Position numbers and translations under genes: made by a program. A model generated the notes under the pieces. That model was not told the origin of the DNA and did not search any database. It saw only the letters and a list, made by a program, of their open reading frames with translations. A stretch of DNA of 14,924 bases, from positions 1 through 14,924 of the forward strand of contig JAEWBM010000198.1 of NCBI GenBank assembly GCA_023391155.1. Reading direction: 5' to 3'. Below are positions 14,888-14,924 of the stretch, piece after piece (position 1 is the first letter of the stretch; each line of letters starts with the position of its first letter). The stretch is from Acidobacteriota bacterium. Lineage in GTDB: Bacteria; Acidobacteriota; Blastocatellia; Pyrinomonadales; Pyrinomonadaceae.

Positions 14888-14924
14888 ATGGCGTTGACAG
14901 TATTCATCACGGGGCATTTGAAGT
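14888..14924 (+). CDS. Start of a gene, possibly MoaD/ThiS-like (cut by window end)
   Basis: An ATG 3 nt after the propeller stop opens MALTVFITGHLK and runs off the right edge after 12 codons. The close spacing indicates coupling to the propeller gene. A short strand of this kind is how MoaD/ThiS ubiquitin-like sulfur carriers start, and such genes are, as far as I recall, often next to this type of propeller. Twelve residues cannot prove it. Confidence 0.5.
   Translation, partial: MALTVFITGHLK

Overview
The window is a gene-dense stretch of bacterial chromosome with moderately high G+C. It carries 14 complete protein genes and two or three partial or minor ones, with no rRNA, tRNA, CRISPR array, phage gene or transposase that I can see. 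An LpxL-type acyltransferase, two probable lipoproteins or membrane-anchored proteins and a ClpC-type chaperone point to a diderm environmental bacterium. The gene mix (ClpC in a diderm, HerA/DUF853 ATPase, Asp-box propeller beside a MoaD-like start) would fit Acidobacteriota, for example the Blastocatellia, but that is an impression from family content and not a proof.

Layout. Positions 1-2112 are on the minus strand: a response regulator that runs off the left edge, its histidine kinase, a strong intrinsic terminator, and a delta-9-type fatty-acid desaturase. A 151-bp divergent region (2113-2263) separates the desaturase from a plus-strand run of five closely packed genes (2264-5921): a SpoIIAA/STAS-like protein, an acyl carrier protein, a FabF-type ketosynthase, an LpxL/HtrB-type acyltransferase and a cyclase-family lipoprotein. 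Phosphotransacetylase (5947-6951, minus) converges on that run. From 7072 everything is on the plus strand: a DUF1232 membrane protein, a ClpC-type AAA+ unfoldase coupled to a YjbQ protein, a DUF1801/YdeI protein, a VOC-family protein, an unrecognised anchored protein with different codon use, a HerA-like DUF853 ATPase, and a six-Asp-box beta-propeller followed by the first codons of a possible MoaD/ThiS-like protein.

How the parts fit. Positions 1225-5921 read as a lipid module. The desaturase edits acyl chains, while the ACP, ketosynthase and acyltransferase look like a dedicated line that builds an acyl chain and places it on a membrane acceptor. The divergent region between them holds a dyad over a possible -35 box, a one-turn tandem repeat, and a terminator-like hairpin with a T6 tract just ahead of the first lipid gene. 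That leader is the most interesting regulatory signal in the window. Two genes (the kinase at 1127 and the DUF1801 protein at 10616) have promoter-like elements placed so that transcription would start at or next to the start codon, so both are candidates for leaderless mRNAs. The plus strand is G-rich over C in third codon positions, and minus-strand genes are C-rich, which suggests the plus strand is the leading strand here. No stretch longer than about 150 bases lacks a gene.
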